From Lactarius indigo (Eukaryota > Basidiomycota > Agaricomycetes > Russulales > Russulaceae), in the NCBI GenBank assembly GCA_025766275.1, contig JAFKAC010000128.1, positions 1 through 64,000 on the forward strand: a DNA stretch of 64,000 nt, given 5' to 3'. Each line of letters begins with the position of its first letter. Position 1 is the first letter of the stretch. Of the stretch, positions 10,377 to 20,954 are shown piece by piece. Under the pieces are notes generated by a model. It was not told the DNA's origin and did not search any database. It saw only the letters and a list, made by a program, of their open reading frames with translations. Made by a program: the position numbers and the translations under genes.

Positions 10377-10475
10377 AACCAAGGACCAAAACTGCAGCCT
10401 GGAAGCATGAGCACGAATCCGTGAACATGACGACCAGATGGGACAATTGTCCCCTGCAGACAATCAGTTTGGCGT
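10377..10475 (+). repeat. Dispersed repeat, copy A
   Basis: About 90 bp, from accaaaactgcag to cccctgcaga, recur with only a few changes at 57075-57164 on the same strand. Similarity fades on both sides. On the plus strand both copies can encode a KTA-x-WKHEHESVN-like peptide, so it may be the edge of an old coding element. Identity unknown. Confidence 0.7.
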
Positions 10476-10599
10476 ATGAAGAGAAGGAATGCGACAGCCG
10501 CGTGAAACAATTTATTGGTGAAATTGAAACTCCGTGAGTCGCGCCACCGCGTCACGATCATTCTTTAGTCAGCTTCAATTAGTAACAGAAACGGATCAC

Positions 10600-13384
10600 C
10601 TGCTACGGACTGAGTATGTACTCAGAAGTATGTCACCTAACCTGCGTTTGCACGTTCACAAACTTACCTCATCATCGCGCTACAGCTCCCGTTGAAACGT
10701 TTCTACCGCTACAATCTCATCCCTTCACTCACATTCGATGATAATGGGTGACACTGCATTAATTCCGAGCCTTTGTTCTTCTCTTAGACAATTTGCAGAT
10801 ACGAGGTTCCCGCGCAAGTGTTGTTCCATGACCTTCCGATAGAACCGATCTACACTCTCGGCCTGGACGAACCCGTCTTCATGGGTCGTGTGCCCTCGTG
10901 AAGCGCTCTACGACCTAAATAATATCCAGCTTGGTGTCTTGTCTGGCGACGAGCGTCAACGCGGCATGGGGGCCGTTTTCGGGCTCGACTATATCATCGT
11001 CGGCGGACACGCTCGCGAAAGGGGCACGAATTCCCCCCCGCGCTGCGTGCAGCTACAACTCACAGGTCACCACGGCGGGCCGATCGACGACACCCTCGCC
11101 GTGGGGAACCTAGGCTGCCTGCAGTTCAAGCCGGGCGTGTACCACCTCAAGATACGGGAGGGACGCGGGCGTGAGGTGTTCTGGCTAGAAAGTGCGGGCA
11201 ATGAGGGATGGCTCAGTCCTCCTGTTGAGGAGGCGGTCAACGAAGTGACGGTCACGAGCTTCGAGGGCCTGATGTTGTATCCGCGCCTAGCGCGTCTTCC
11301 AGGCCAGGAGTGTTGGAATGTTCAGCCACACACGACGCACCAGCGTCGGACAGTCTCGGGCCGGCTGGACCGGCAACACATGAACGCGTTAGGTCGAGCT
11401 CAGTTGATTGATCGCGGACTCAAAACTTACTCTATAAAACAATTTTCCCTTACACAAATACTTCGCAGCTCACGTAGTACAACCTCAGCCTTTTCTTCCA
11501 AACGGCTGAGGTTAGTAGTTTACTCTATTCCGTCTTATGGTACTTTTACTTACTGTGTACTTAGTCGCGCATTCTCGCGCTCCTACAGGTAGTTACACAA
11601 TATTACTAAGCCTTTTCTCCCAAACGGCTGAGTCGCGCATTCTCGCGCTCCTACAAGGAGTTCGTCGATGTTCTCGAGGACCCCGAAGAGGAAGAACGGC
11701 GGCCCAGCGGAATCGTCGATAATATCGTTTCGCGGTGAGCTGCCACCTTGTTTCGTCCTGTCAAGTGAGTCGAGCTGATACCTGGGTTAGCATTTTGTCG
11801 ACGTTCAAGCCATCGGGAAGCAAGGCGGAGACAGGTGTGTCGACGCAAAGACACGCCGAGATTAATATGTTCACCGTGGCGTCGGGTTTTCTGTATGAGG
11901 TAAACTCAGCGCAAAGACTAACCCACGCGGCCTGCAGCTCACGTATTTTGCAGAGATTTGCGTCGATCATGATCCTAAGTGTTCTGCGCAACACAGAGCA
12001 CACTGTGAAGTTCTGGTTCATCGAGAATTTCCTGTCGCCATCCTTCCTAGTACGATTCCCATCCACTGTCTGATGGAGAGCAGCCTTACCATCTTGCGCA
12101 GGAATTTGACCCTCAATTCGCCGAGGAATATGGTTTCCAGTATGAGCTCGTCACGTACAAGCGGCCGGCGTGGTTGAGACAACAACGCAAAAAGCAACGG
12201 ATCATCTGGGCGTACAAGATTCTTCCTCGACGTTCTATTCCCGATGGACCTCGACAAGGTGATCTTTGTCGACGCGGACCAGATTGTATGCGCAGACTTG
12301 AAGGAACTGATTGACCTCGACTAGCACGAAGCACCTTATGGCTATACCCCGATGGGCGACGATAACGAGGAGATGGAAGGCTTCCGGTTCTTGAAAACGC
12401 GATATTGGGAGCAGCTCCTACGAGAGCGTCCCTACCACATTAGGTGATAACCTTTTTTTTTTGGAGGGGAAGGAGGAGTTGGGGCCCTTTCCCGGTGAGT
12501 GCCGATTACTGATTGATTGGCTCCGCAACGCACTGTATGTTGTGGACTTGGTTTGGTTCCGCCAGATGCCTGCCGGGGTACGTGGAGTCCCCTCTCCTTG
12601 TCTTCGCCTTGTGAACACCACACTTCGCTCTCTAGAATATCCTGCGCAACAACTTTCGGCCGACCCCAATTCGCTTGCTAACCTTGATCAAGGTACGCTC
12701 ATCTCATTCGTGAATTAAAGTAAACTCGCGATGGCGCCTACTGCCTGTCACAGACCTTCCGAACAACCTGCAAGGACACGTTCCTATAGTGAGTCCAAGG
12801 CCATTTGACTGTTGTTGGGGTCGCCTATACGTTCAGAGTTCTCTCTACATGAAGACTGGCTATGGGTAGGTTTCTTTCATGTATTTCTAGTATGACGCTG
12901 CGGTAACACAAACTTTTCCCTTAGTGCGAAACGTGGTGTGAGTCAGGAGGGAGTTCGCGGCGAGTTAGAGGTCCTATGCTAACAGTCACTTAGGTAGCAG
13001 GGACAGCCTGGATCGTGCCAAGACCATCGATCTCTGCCTAAATTCTCTAGCGGTTAGCACACCCCTTCCCTTCCTTCAAACAGCCTTCTTCAGCTAATAA
13101 TCCAGCCTCTACACCTATAGAAAGAACCGAAGCTTGCGCGAGCTCGTTAGATCCGCGAATGGGAGCTGCACGATACCGAGATTGCACGCTTTACACGGAG
13201 ACTGGCGAACGAGGGTCGCATTCACGCGAGCGCCGCTGCTGCGGACGTGAACGAGCTCGCCAAGGCTGGGGCCATCCCTGTCCCCAATCCCGCAGAAGAG
13301 ATAATGGAGGGCCGCGTTGCGGGCGAGGAGGAAGGCGCGGACAAGAGCGAAGTGCCCGCTGGACCCATCCGGGATGAGCTGTAG
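10600..13384 (+). pseudogene. UGGT: UDP-glucose:glycoprotein glucosyltransferase, C-terminal half, decayed
   Basis: UGGT is the ER folding sensor that re-glucosylates misfolded glycoproteins. Exon pieces follow the family's order: LPLKRFYRYN (10.69 kb), IEPIYTLGLDEP, ALYDLNNIQL, IREGRGREVFWLES, then the GT24 catalytic domain with [20 protein letters not shown] (the DxD sugar-nucleotide site), [44 protein letters not shown], and a C-terminal RDEL ER-retention signal before TAG 13382-13384. Introns are still recognisable. Damage: a frameshift near 10886, a frameshift before FLDVLFP (about 12232), an in-frame TAG in the DLD-x-HEAPYG segment (about 12322), another TAG near 13149, and extra sequence at about 11330-11660. 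The N-terminal thioredoxin-like domains are missing here; part of them lies at 18.1-20.0 kb. Confidence 0.93.
11490..11660 (+). repeat. Short direct repeats inside the UGGT pseudogene
   Basis: Two blocks recur about 70-120 bp apart: ccttttct(t/c)ccaaacggctgag (near 11490 and 11608) and agtcgcgcattctcgcgctc (near 11562 and 11630). They sit in sequence that does not match UGGT, between its linker and GT24 domain, and look like a small duplicated insertion. Confidence 0.6.
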
Positions 13385-15555
13385 TCGTGACAGACAGCAG
13401 TTCTGAATATGGGATTTAGTAGAGCAACTTAGATTGTCCTGTATTCAAAGTAGCTGGACGCGAGCACTAAATAGAGACAGTTTCGCTATACGTCATGGAG
13501 GTGGCACCAATTTGCTGAACTTCTGCGCGCAGTCACATCCAAAATGAAGGTAGCAAGGAGTATGCGAAGTAAATTATCTGTATCGCCCTTAGTATCGCCG
13601 GCAAAAACCAAACTGTAAGAGCCTGTCTGGCGCAAAATGACCCGTTTCGTCCAATTCTTACCTCACTCACGACACGTGACTTGACGTCTTTCTTGACGTG
13701 CCTCGTCCATGACCACGAGCCAGAATTCAGAAGAAGTCTGTTGAGCGATGAGTTATGTCTAGATCTAGATCTAGATCTCGCTTCCATCTCAGATGGCATT
13801 TTTAGGACGACCACCGGCGATATGACGCCCTACCCAGTGGGTCTTCTAGAGGAATATCAAGTCTGGAGATTTTACCGCGAGATCCGACGGCGCTTTGTTG
13901 ACAATCAGAATCAGGCCTTCTTTATCGCAGAAGAAATTGGTGTTTGTTACAGCAGAGAGACTCGTTGAAAAGGTTAACAGACCAACGACCGCGTCTGATA
14001 CAGCGTTCGCCATACGCTGGACCTGCCTTTCACTAGTGGTTATTCAGGGAATGCTGGGTAGCAACCGGTTGCAAGTGCTCGTTGGGTATGCGGTGAACCG
14101 ACAGACGGGCATTCAGTCTGAATCTAGTGCACCCAATGAGGCACGCTCATAGGATCGACGAATGTCTCAAGATGGCATGGGAACGCGTTGAGGAACTCCG
14201 TCGAGCATTCTAACCCCGGGCCAAGAAGACCAGGGAGCAAGTCGAACAAATCCTACTAACTGGACCCACCAACAACAAATTTCAAAGCGGGAGCGCATTA
14301 ATGCCGAAGCCGGCAGCATGCAGGACGTTGGCTAGCAGATCTCTGCTTACAGTATTAGCGCGTAATGAATGATGCCACTCACAGGTTAATTCAGCAACTC
14401 CCCGGCGTATCATTCGACAAGCCATGCCGATCTGAATCCTTCCTGATAAGCGACATTTCAGTATGCCAGCCACAGACAGTGCCCCAGTCACTCCCCAATT
14501 GACATTTCCGGGACGAGTCCAAGCGTTGGTCGAACTTGGCTTTAAGCTTCGTGAAGTCCTGAATGGTCATGTTGCCGAGGGATACGAGTAAGTGATTGAA
14601 AGCTTGAAACCCACCGACTAAGTCCCCATTTCTCTGCGCCGGCCCAATGGCTTGGTGGGATGGCAGCTGTGGCACCTGCGAGATCCACGTGACGGCGGTG
14701 GTCTTGAGTTCCATTTACTTCCATTGATATCTTCACGAATCGAATGGCGTCTTCTGTGTCGGCATCTTCGAGATTATGATGTCCCACTAGATGGAGGGCA
14801 GGGAATCGCCCGGGATGCAATGCATCCTCCTTGATATCATTTGCGACCTGATTTTCTTAGGCCGTGGGATCTTCTCGGACTTTTCATATCCGGAATCTAT
14901 GGCGGCCTTGCTCGTCGTGGTAGGTGATATGTTTCAAGGATATGTGCGCTCAGACGAGGATATCCGCGAGACAGTGCGAGAAATCGAGAGCACCGGCCTA
15001 GACGAGGATATCAGCGATGCTGTCCGGGAGATTGAGAGCGCAAACCGAATCCAAATGGACGGGAGGGAACTACAGGGATGGGTGCCTTCCGTAGTAGCCT
15101 TGCGCACCTCGATCCCGTCGTTGCAGAATTCGTAGGCACGAGGCAAGTACACGGTCACGAGCACAACGCAAGTTTATGACGTTTGCGGCGCGGGTTTGGA
15201 GTCACGCCCAAAGGCCTATGTATTTTTGCGAATGTTGCCATAGCATTATCACCTCAGCTCTCACGACCTGAGCCTGACTTGCGCAGCTGCTGCCTTCTCC
15301 GCAGAAGCGAATCGCACCTTGCGCACGTTGACCAAGTCCCTTGCACTGCCGCCGCCCTGATCCTGTTTCGACTTTTTAAATGGCGAGCCACCGGGCGTGC
15401 CATTTCTTATTTTTTTGATGAGATTCGCATCTTCTACGCGCCAGCGGACTTTTCAATTGGTTCGAGCTGGGGGCGAGTGGCACTGTATGAATATAGGGGG
15501 TGTAGTGAACGCGTGAGAGTAAGGTGGGAGGCGTACGGTACATTACATTTCACCT
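13385..15555. other. No recognisable gene; probably decayed sequence
   Basis: Several open frames of 70-115 codons exist on both strands (for example 13681-13968 plus, 14791-15135 plus, 14391-14714 minus) but none shows a family motif. The frame at 14791-15135 contains a two-fold internal repeat (D-E-D-I-x5-V/A-R-E-I-E-S). A short tandem run of agatct units lies near 13757-13778. Given the pseudogenes on both sides this is likely degraded coding sequence that can no longer be identified. Confidence 0.4.
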
Positions 15556-16149
15556 GGCCTAGCTTTTCTCGCTGTCAAGCACGGGGCCGAACTTGCCCAG
15601 GTTCGTCGTGCTCATACGTGTCGTAGCGAGAGTGTGATCAACATACCGCTTACGGTTGACCTATGGGCCAGCGGCCATCGCCGTCGTCCACCCCTGCTCG
15701 ACCCGGGCGAGATTCCGCAGGTGCTGGGGCTCGTTCTTCACCAGCGCTCCTCCCACTCCGCCCGTGCCTCCTTGGATGGGTCATAACCCGCATCTAGTAG
15801 AAGCCAACCCAACATCGTCATGGCATTTCAGCTCCCGCCCGGCAAACACAAAAAAAGGGGGCGCACCAGTGTTGGCAGGCACCTCGTGTAATTATTGTGT
15901 CTCCTCGTCCCTGTTCTTCCCCTTCCACCCCTAGCGCGGTACCTACGCCTGGCGTTCGTCATCCCAGACTTTCTTGCCCTGCTGCTTCGGGTTGATGCCC
16001 TTCTCGCGCGCGAACAGTTGCCATTTTATCAGGGGCTTGGGCTTGAGGGGCTTAGCGTGTGGGAGCTGCGTCATGGGCGGTGGGAGCAGCGAGCTACACG
16101 AGCGGACCCTCGCATGGAAGGAGGGTCGGCAGGCTGAATAGTGCCCCAT
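15556..16149 (-). pseudogene. RRS1: Ribosome biogenesis protein RRS1, decayed
   Basis: RRS1 helps load 5S RNP during 60S ribosome assembly. Minus-strand pieces match its order: LPHAKPLKPKPLIKWQLFAREKGI...VWDDE (16.07-15.95 kb), a tract corresponding to GYKG...W-LHEVPANT with a stop in place of W (about 15.9 kb), a lysine/arginine linker with KNEPQHLRNLARVEQ (about 15.7 kb), and KRYVDHTLATTRMSTTNLGKF (about 15.63 kb). Several stops and frameshifts separate them. The N-terminal third is not found. An intact copy must exist elsewhere, since the gene is essential in yeast. Confidence 0.85.
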
Positions 16150-16727
16150 GGAGAAGCTAGGTTCCGCCCTGTGCAGTGGACTGGAAATACACTTCGCGAT
16201 CGTGGTTGTATTTTTTTAGTGGTCGAATTTTGGAAAACAAGAAAGCGGGACATACTCATGAATTTCTTTGTCGAATGCGCTTGGGCCGGTGACAGTCAAG
16301 AGGCTGCGTCACTAGGAAATCAAAGGCACGATCATGGCAGGACGGACGTGGTTCGGTGTCGATATATGTGGTCGTGGCGGCTGTCAAGGTCTCGCTCCAG
16401 TGGGCGGAGAACGCGGTCATGTGATGGTTTGTGGTATAATTGCTCACATAATAAACGCGCATAGGTACTGGACCTTATACTTGCTCAACAGCGCGCAAGT
16501 CGGCCAGCAAGTCGTGATTATTCTTTCTAGTTGTCTCTGGTGTCAGGCATCTGTGACAAATGAACGCTCATCTCCATCACACTCGTCTCGCTCCGATTTC
16601 TCCACCTACCACCTCAACGACCACCCATTGATGCAACCCCCTTATCTAACGCTATCAATAACCACCTCCTGAGGTCCCACCAAAGCTAACGTCCCATGAA
16701 AAGAAACCATCTCCTTCTCTGCTTTTC
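16150..16727. other. No recognised gene
   Basis: Nearly 580 bp between the RRS1 and polo-kinase remnants. Several frames of 60-112 codons are open on both strands without recognisable motifs. A pyrimidine-rich stretch (about 16560-16730) directly precedes the kinase start and could be the old 5' leader. Confidence 0.4.
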
Positions 16728-17530
16728 CAGAATGCCAAAGTTTAGCCCCCTTCCCCACCCCAAGTCATTCAAGACGAGGCGGGTTCCCTGCGATATCAAA
16801 GAATGTCTTTCCTTGGAGAAGTAAGCACCTACCTACCTCTACCCTCTCTGGACCTATCATAACCTTACAGAGCGGCTTCGCTAGAGTGTACCAAGTCAGA
16901 GAATCCCGCAATAACTACCTTGCCTGTAAGGTCGCGACGGAGAGCTCGCTCAAGACCAAGAAAGCTAAAACCAAGGTGCGTGCTAACTGTACCCGGCCTT
17001 GATCTCAATATCAAACACATTCCGGCTTTACGCAGAGATCAAAATCCACAAGGCGTTAGACCACCTCAACTTCGTCCAGTTCATTGGTTGCTTTGAGGAC
17101 GACGAGAACGCATACATGACCCTTGAGCTTTGTCCCACGGCTCTCTCATGGGCATGCTCCACCGTCGTCGCGTCTTCACAGAGCCAGAGGCACGGTTCTT
17201 CATGGTGCAACTCATTGGTGCCTGCCACCATATGCACACCCACCAGGTCATCCACCGCTACCTTAAGCTCGGCAGTCTTTTCCTTAACGCGGGCATGAGC
17301 ATCAAAGCTGGCGATTTTGGTCTGGCCGCGCTTATCGAGAGCCCCGGGGAGCGAAAGAAGACCATCTGCGGCACGCCCAACTATTGTGCCGGAGGTATTG
17401 TTCGGCACTGCGAGCGGACACAGTTTGAAGTTGACATCTGGTCGATCGGTGTCATTCTCTACACATTCATCCTCGGCCGCCCTCCGTTCCAAACTAAAGA
17501 CGTCAAAGAGGTCTTCGTGAGTCGTCAACC
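16728..17530 (+). pseudogene. CDC5: Polo-like kinase, N-terminal kinase domain, inactive
   Basis: The start MPKFSPLPHPKS is followed by a glycine-loop segment (SGFARVYQVRES), the lysine strand (LACKV) and KIHKALDH, ECFEDDEN-like and QLIGACHHMHTHQVIHR motifs diagnostic of polo kinases of the CDC5/PLK1 group, which drive mitosis. Damage: the acceptor before LYAEIK reads ccgg instead of a site ending in AG; one base is missing in the LCPNGSL segment (about 17137); the catalytic HRD is HRY; and the APE region is destroyed by a pair of compensating shifts (about 17390-17430), although DFG remains. The frame ends soon after PPFQTKDVKEVF. Polo boxes are not recognised downstream. It cannot encode an active kinase. 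Confidence 0.9.
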
Positions 17531-18099
17531 TCTCTCCAGGTTTCTGCTCTTGCGGTGCTCACGTTGCAGCGCCAGTGAACCATTTCCGAAGCCCCACATG
17601 CTCGCTTTCAATCGCATATATCCCACGCCCGGTCAGGCTCTGAGTAGTCCACCGCGCACTGCCGTCCTCTATGCCTCTTTCCAATCCACCAATTTCTGAC
17701 GGTACCACTCACACCTCCTACGGCCGTCCAGTGGTCCCACTCCGAGAGTCCAATACATCTTAAGACCCACCCTTCCTGACGATGTAGTAAGGGAAGGGGG
17801 CTATCTCTCTGGCTACGGCGTCACGCCGGACTTGAAAAACATGGACTATCTCGCCCTCGACGATAGACGGTCCCGCAGCAGAAGTACTTTTTGGTGTCGT
17901 TCTCCCTTACGACTTCTCACGCTGACCGGCACTAGACCCCACATCAGAAGGCGCCCAGACAGTATATGCCGATGATGCAAGAAGGCGATTTAGATAGCGC
18001 CCTCCTCCTTCTAGAACAACACCCCTTCAGCACGACCTTGAACACCGGCGAGCCTCTAAAAAAGACGAGATAGCTCGTAAGCATCCCGCCATTTCCCCC

Positions 18100-20010
18100 G
18101 CCGCGATCCGTCGCGTCCCTGCTGACCTTTTCGTGCAAGAGATTGGTATTCTTGCTACTCAGCTGGTCTTCGAATCACCGACCCCGCTCCAAACATTAAA
18201 ACACCCGGTACATGGCTTCCCAAGATACGCGACTTCTCTCACCCGACGCATTGCGTCGCAGCCCGGCCTCCTAGAGGAAGTCTCTTCCAATTCTTACAAG
18301 ATTCGCCCTGGCGTGAGCGCGGTCTGGTTGAACGGGGTGCCTGTTTCCCCAGACGAGATGAACCCGTACAGGTAATGCCCCACCCCTCCCCTCTTTTCAC
18401 TGTTCCTCACATCCGACTGATGCCACTCATAACCTCCCGAAGCCTTCTTCGTCTAGTACTGCAAGGAAAGAGATCTTATGCTCTCCTTGACGTCCCTTGG
18501 CCTCCTACCTGGAGAAGCGTTTGACCTCGTCACCCATCCCTCATTTGGCACTTCTTCACCGAGAGCCGACGCCACAGGTGGCCTTTTCGATTCCAGCGAG
18601 CGTCCGTAAGATGGAAATCCTATCTTCTGGTGGAATGACGAAAGATAGCCGGTGAGTGGCCTAGTTCTTACTATGCCTAGCCTTCTCACTCCCGCACAGC
18701 TACGCACGCTGGCAGCCATCCTTACATGCAGTAAGTCCACCTTTTGCGTTCTTTTTGTGCGTCACTGACCGAACGAAGCTCTTGCACCCGATGTATCCAG
18801 GTCAAGCGCCCACCGTCCGTCGCAACATGTTCAACGTCGCGTTCGTGCTCGACCTGTCTCGACCAGCAAGCCTGCACTTCATTGCGAACTGCGGTCTCGA
18901 TGCTCATCCAGCACTCCTACCCGATTCGCCTTGGAGCTGTTCCCATCGTTGAGACGGAAGAGGGCGCAAGGATGGCCAGGGTGCTCTACTACTTGGAGAA
19001 GAAATACGGGCGTGTTGCGACTATGCAATTCTTCGGTGCTGTGCGTGGACCATACTTACGACTTTTACCCCGGCTCATTATTCTACGTCAGATTCTGGAT
19101 CTACAGGACAGGGGAGAGCCAGAATTGGACTGGTCCCACGTGCAGAGGCAATTCGACGCGCTCGTTGGGAGCGAGGAAATCAAAGGAGGAGAGGAATTGT
19201 CATTTGATGTTCTGGCCGGCCACACTTCTGAATTTTTCGAAGTGAGGATCAACAAGGCTCGCGCGTATGCACAACGGCGGGGTACAGACGTGGCCTCGTC
19301 ACCTAACGGCCACACATTTATCAGTGGAAAGTATTACGTGCTCAATGACGTACGCCCAGCCCCTGCCCCGTCTCCCAAGCTCCATCCCATTGCCGATGGG
19401 GGCAGAACTTTCTTAACCCGCTGCAAACCAGTGTCGGGCAGGCTCTTCAGTATTTCCAAGAGAAGGTCACCGCTTTGTTACTGCGCCCAGTTGGCATCTG
19501 ATGAACTGCTTTTTTGTTAGATCTATGCGGGTGCAATTACGGATGATCAGGCGGACGACATTAAGAATCATTTCTACGATTTGCCTACCACTATGAAGGG
19601 GCGCAATTGCCACATCGTCCCACTGGGCGGCGTGCGCGTGATTATTCTCTCCGACTTGCACAAGCAGACTGGACTGCGCGTCTCTTATACCCTGGCGAGT
19701 CGGCCCCCAACCTCAGCTCCCTTGGCCACTGACGATGTGTTGCAGCTTCTGAGCAGGTACTGCTGTCCATCTATGTGGTCGCCGATCTTGATACTGAAGA
19801 TGGCCTGAGTTTCTTACAAGACGTGCTCACATTCGCCGTACGTCATCGCCTAGTTTTATAGACTTTCAAAAAGGGCACTAGCTCTGCACGTTCACGCTTC
19901 ACCCTCCTTCATAACCCCGCATCACGGAACAGCAACCCGGAATGGTACATACACGTTTCCTCACTATTCTCTCACCTTGTATCTAAGGATCTCCTTTCGA
20001 AGGCTACCGC
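18100..20010 (+). pseudogene. UGGT: UGGT, N-terminal thioredoxin-like region, decayed
   Basis: Plus-strand pieces match the luminal N-terminal half of UGGT: FPRYATSLTRRI and SAVWLNGVPVSPDEMNP (18.2-18.37 kb), LTSLGLLPGEAFDLVTHPSFG and GGLFDSSERP (18.48-18.61 kb), YPGQAPTVRRNMFNVAFVLDLS (18.8 kb), RLGAVPIVETEEGARMARVLYYL (18.93 kb), KARAYAQRRGTDVAS (19.25 kb), FYDLPTTMKGRNCHI (19.58 kb), and IYVVADLDTEDGLSFLQD (19.77 kb). Frames change several times and introns are partly retained. It lies downstream of the C-terminal half (10.6-13.4 kb), so the two halves are in reversed order with RRS1 and polo kinase remnants in between. They could come from one rearranged copy or from two duplications. Confidence 0.88.
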
Positions 20011-20029
20011 ATCACAGCTGCTTCAGGCC

Positions 20030-20340
20030 CTCGGCCCGCGTGGCGACTCGTGTTCATTGACTACTGCGTATCGACAAAGGAAAGCGCTCGCCTCCAAAAG
20101 GTACTCCCCGCTGCTACTGCCCACGCGTTCCGTATTCAGGACTTGTACATCACCCTTCTCGACGCTCTGGACGGAGCGGAGGGGCCCGGGGGGGATGGCG
20201 AAGCAATTGATGAACACGAGTTCATACTCGCGGAACTTCTGCGCCTTGCGTTGTACGTCGACTATGCCGATGAAATTGGCCGACGGCGGCTGGAACAATT
20301 TGCCCGTATGTATAGCATTTATTTGTGTATGGAAAATTAG
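20030..20340 (+). pseudogene. YCG1: Condensin subunit 3 (Cap-G) C-terminal fragment
   Basis: A frame around 20050-20340 reads TKESARLQKVLPAATAHAFRIQ and, after an acidic insert, EFILAELLRLALYVDYADEIGRR. This resembles the C-terminal HEAT-repeat region of the condensin non-SMC subunit Ycg1/Cnd3/Cap-G, where a LLRLA...DY-DEIGRRK-like block is conserved. Condensin compacts mitotic chromosomes. Only this short piece is present; the frame closes at TAG 20338. It may be fused to the tail of the UGGT remnant by rearrangement. Family assignment is from memory of the motif. Confidence 0.55.
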
Positions 20341-20954
20341 TCAACAGGTGATTCGCAGGACATATGATATTGCAGTGGGCTCTTCCTTCGCGGGCTCGTC
20401 ACACAGCGAGCAGCCACATAGCGGAGAAGCCCCGCATCACTTTGGCCCTTGAAGCGAAGTAGTTTCATCCGCCACTATGGCGCGAGGCGCAAAGTGATGA
20501 CCAGAGAGCGGGTATGGGGGTCGCGGGTGGCAAAGTAACTCCAAGTTCATGCCATCCATATTACAAGGAAAAGCCGGGGTGCGAGTAGGATGTGAAATAA
20601 GAAGGGTCGACATCAACACCGCACAAAAGAAGTAATGATAATAGAATAAAAATAACGACGCTAGATCATAGTCTTTGTGAGCACCAAATCACTCTGCAGT
20701 TCCCTGAATTTCGGCCACACAAGTCGGCGATTTCGGAGGTTTTTTGTCGATTCAATTGGGACATCGAGTGGCCGATCCCGATGGATTTATTTCGATTTTC
20801 TTCAAATATTATCAGCAGCAATCCAAGAAAGCGGAGGATCTATCTAGTATTTATCTAAAATCTTCGACTATACGGAGCATTTAACCAGCGCTCAATTTTA
20901 ATCTGTATTGCTCGAAAAATAACCCACACGAATCGACAGACTTCCCACTGGGCG
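20341..20954. other. Intergenic, AT-rich, no gene seen
   Basis: About 600 bp downstream of the condensin fragment and of the dioxygenase gene's stop. The last third is AT-rich. No coding sequence or RNA gene is recognised. Confidence 0.5.

Noticed and set aside
13757..13778. agatct tandem run as a microsatellite or regulatory site
   Set aside because: Only about three units; too short to support a claim.
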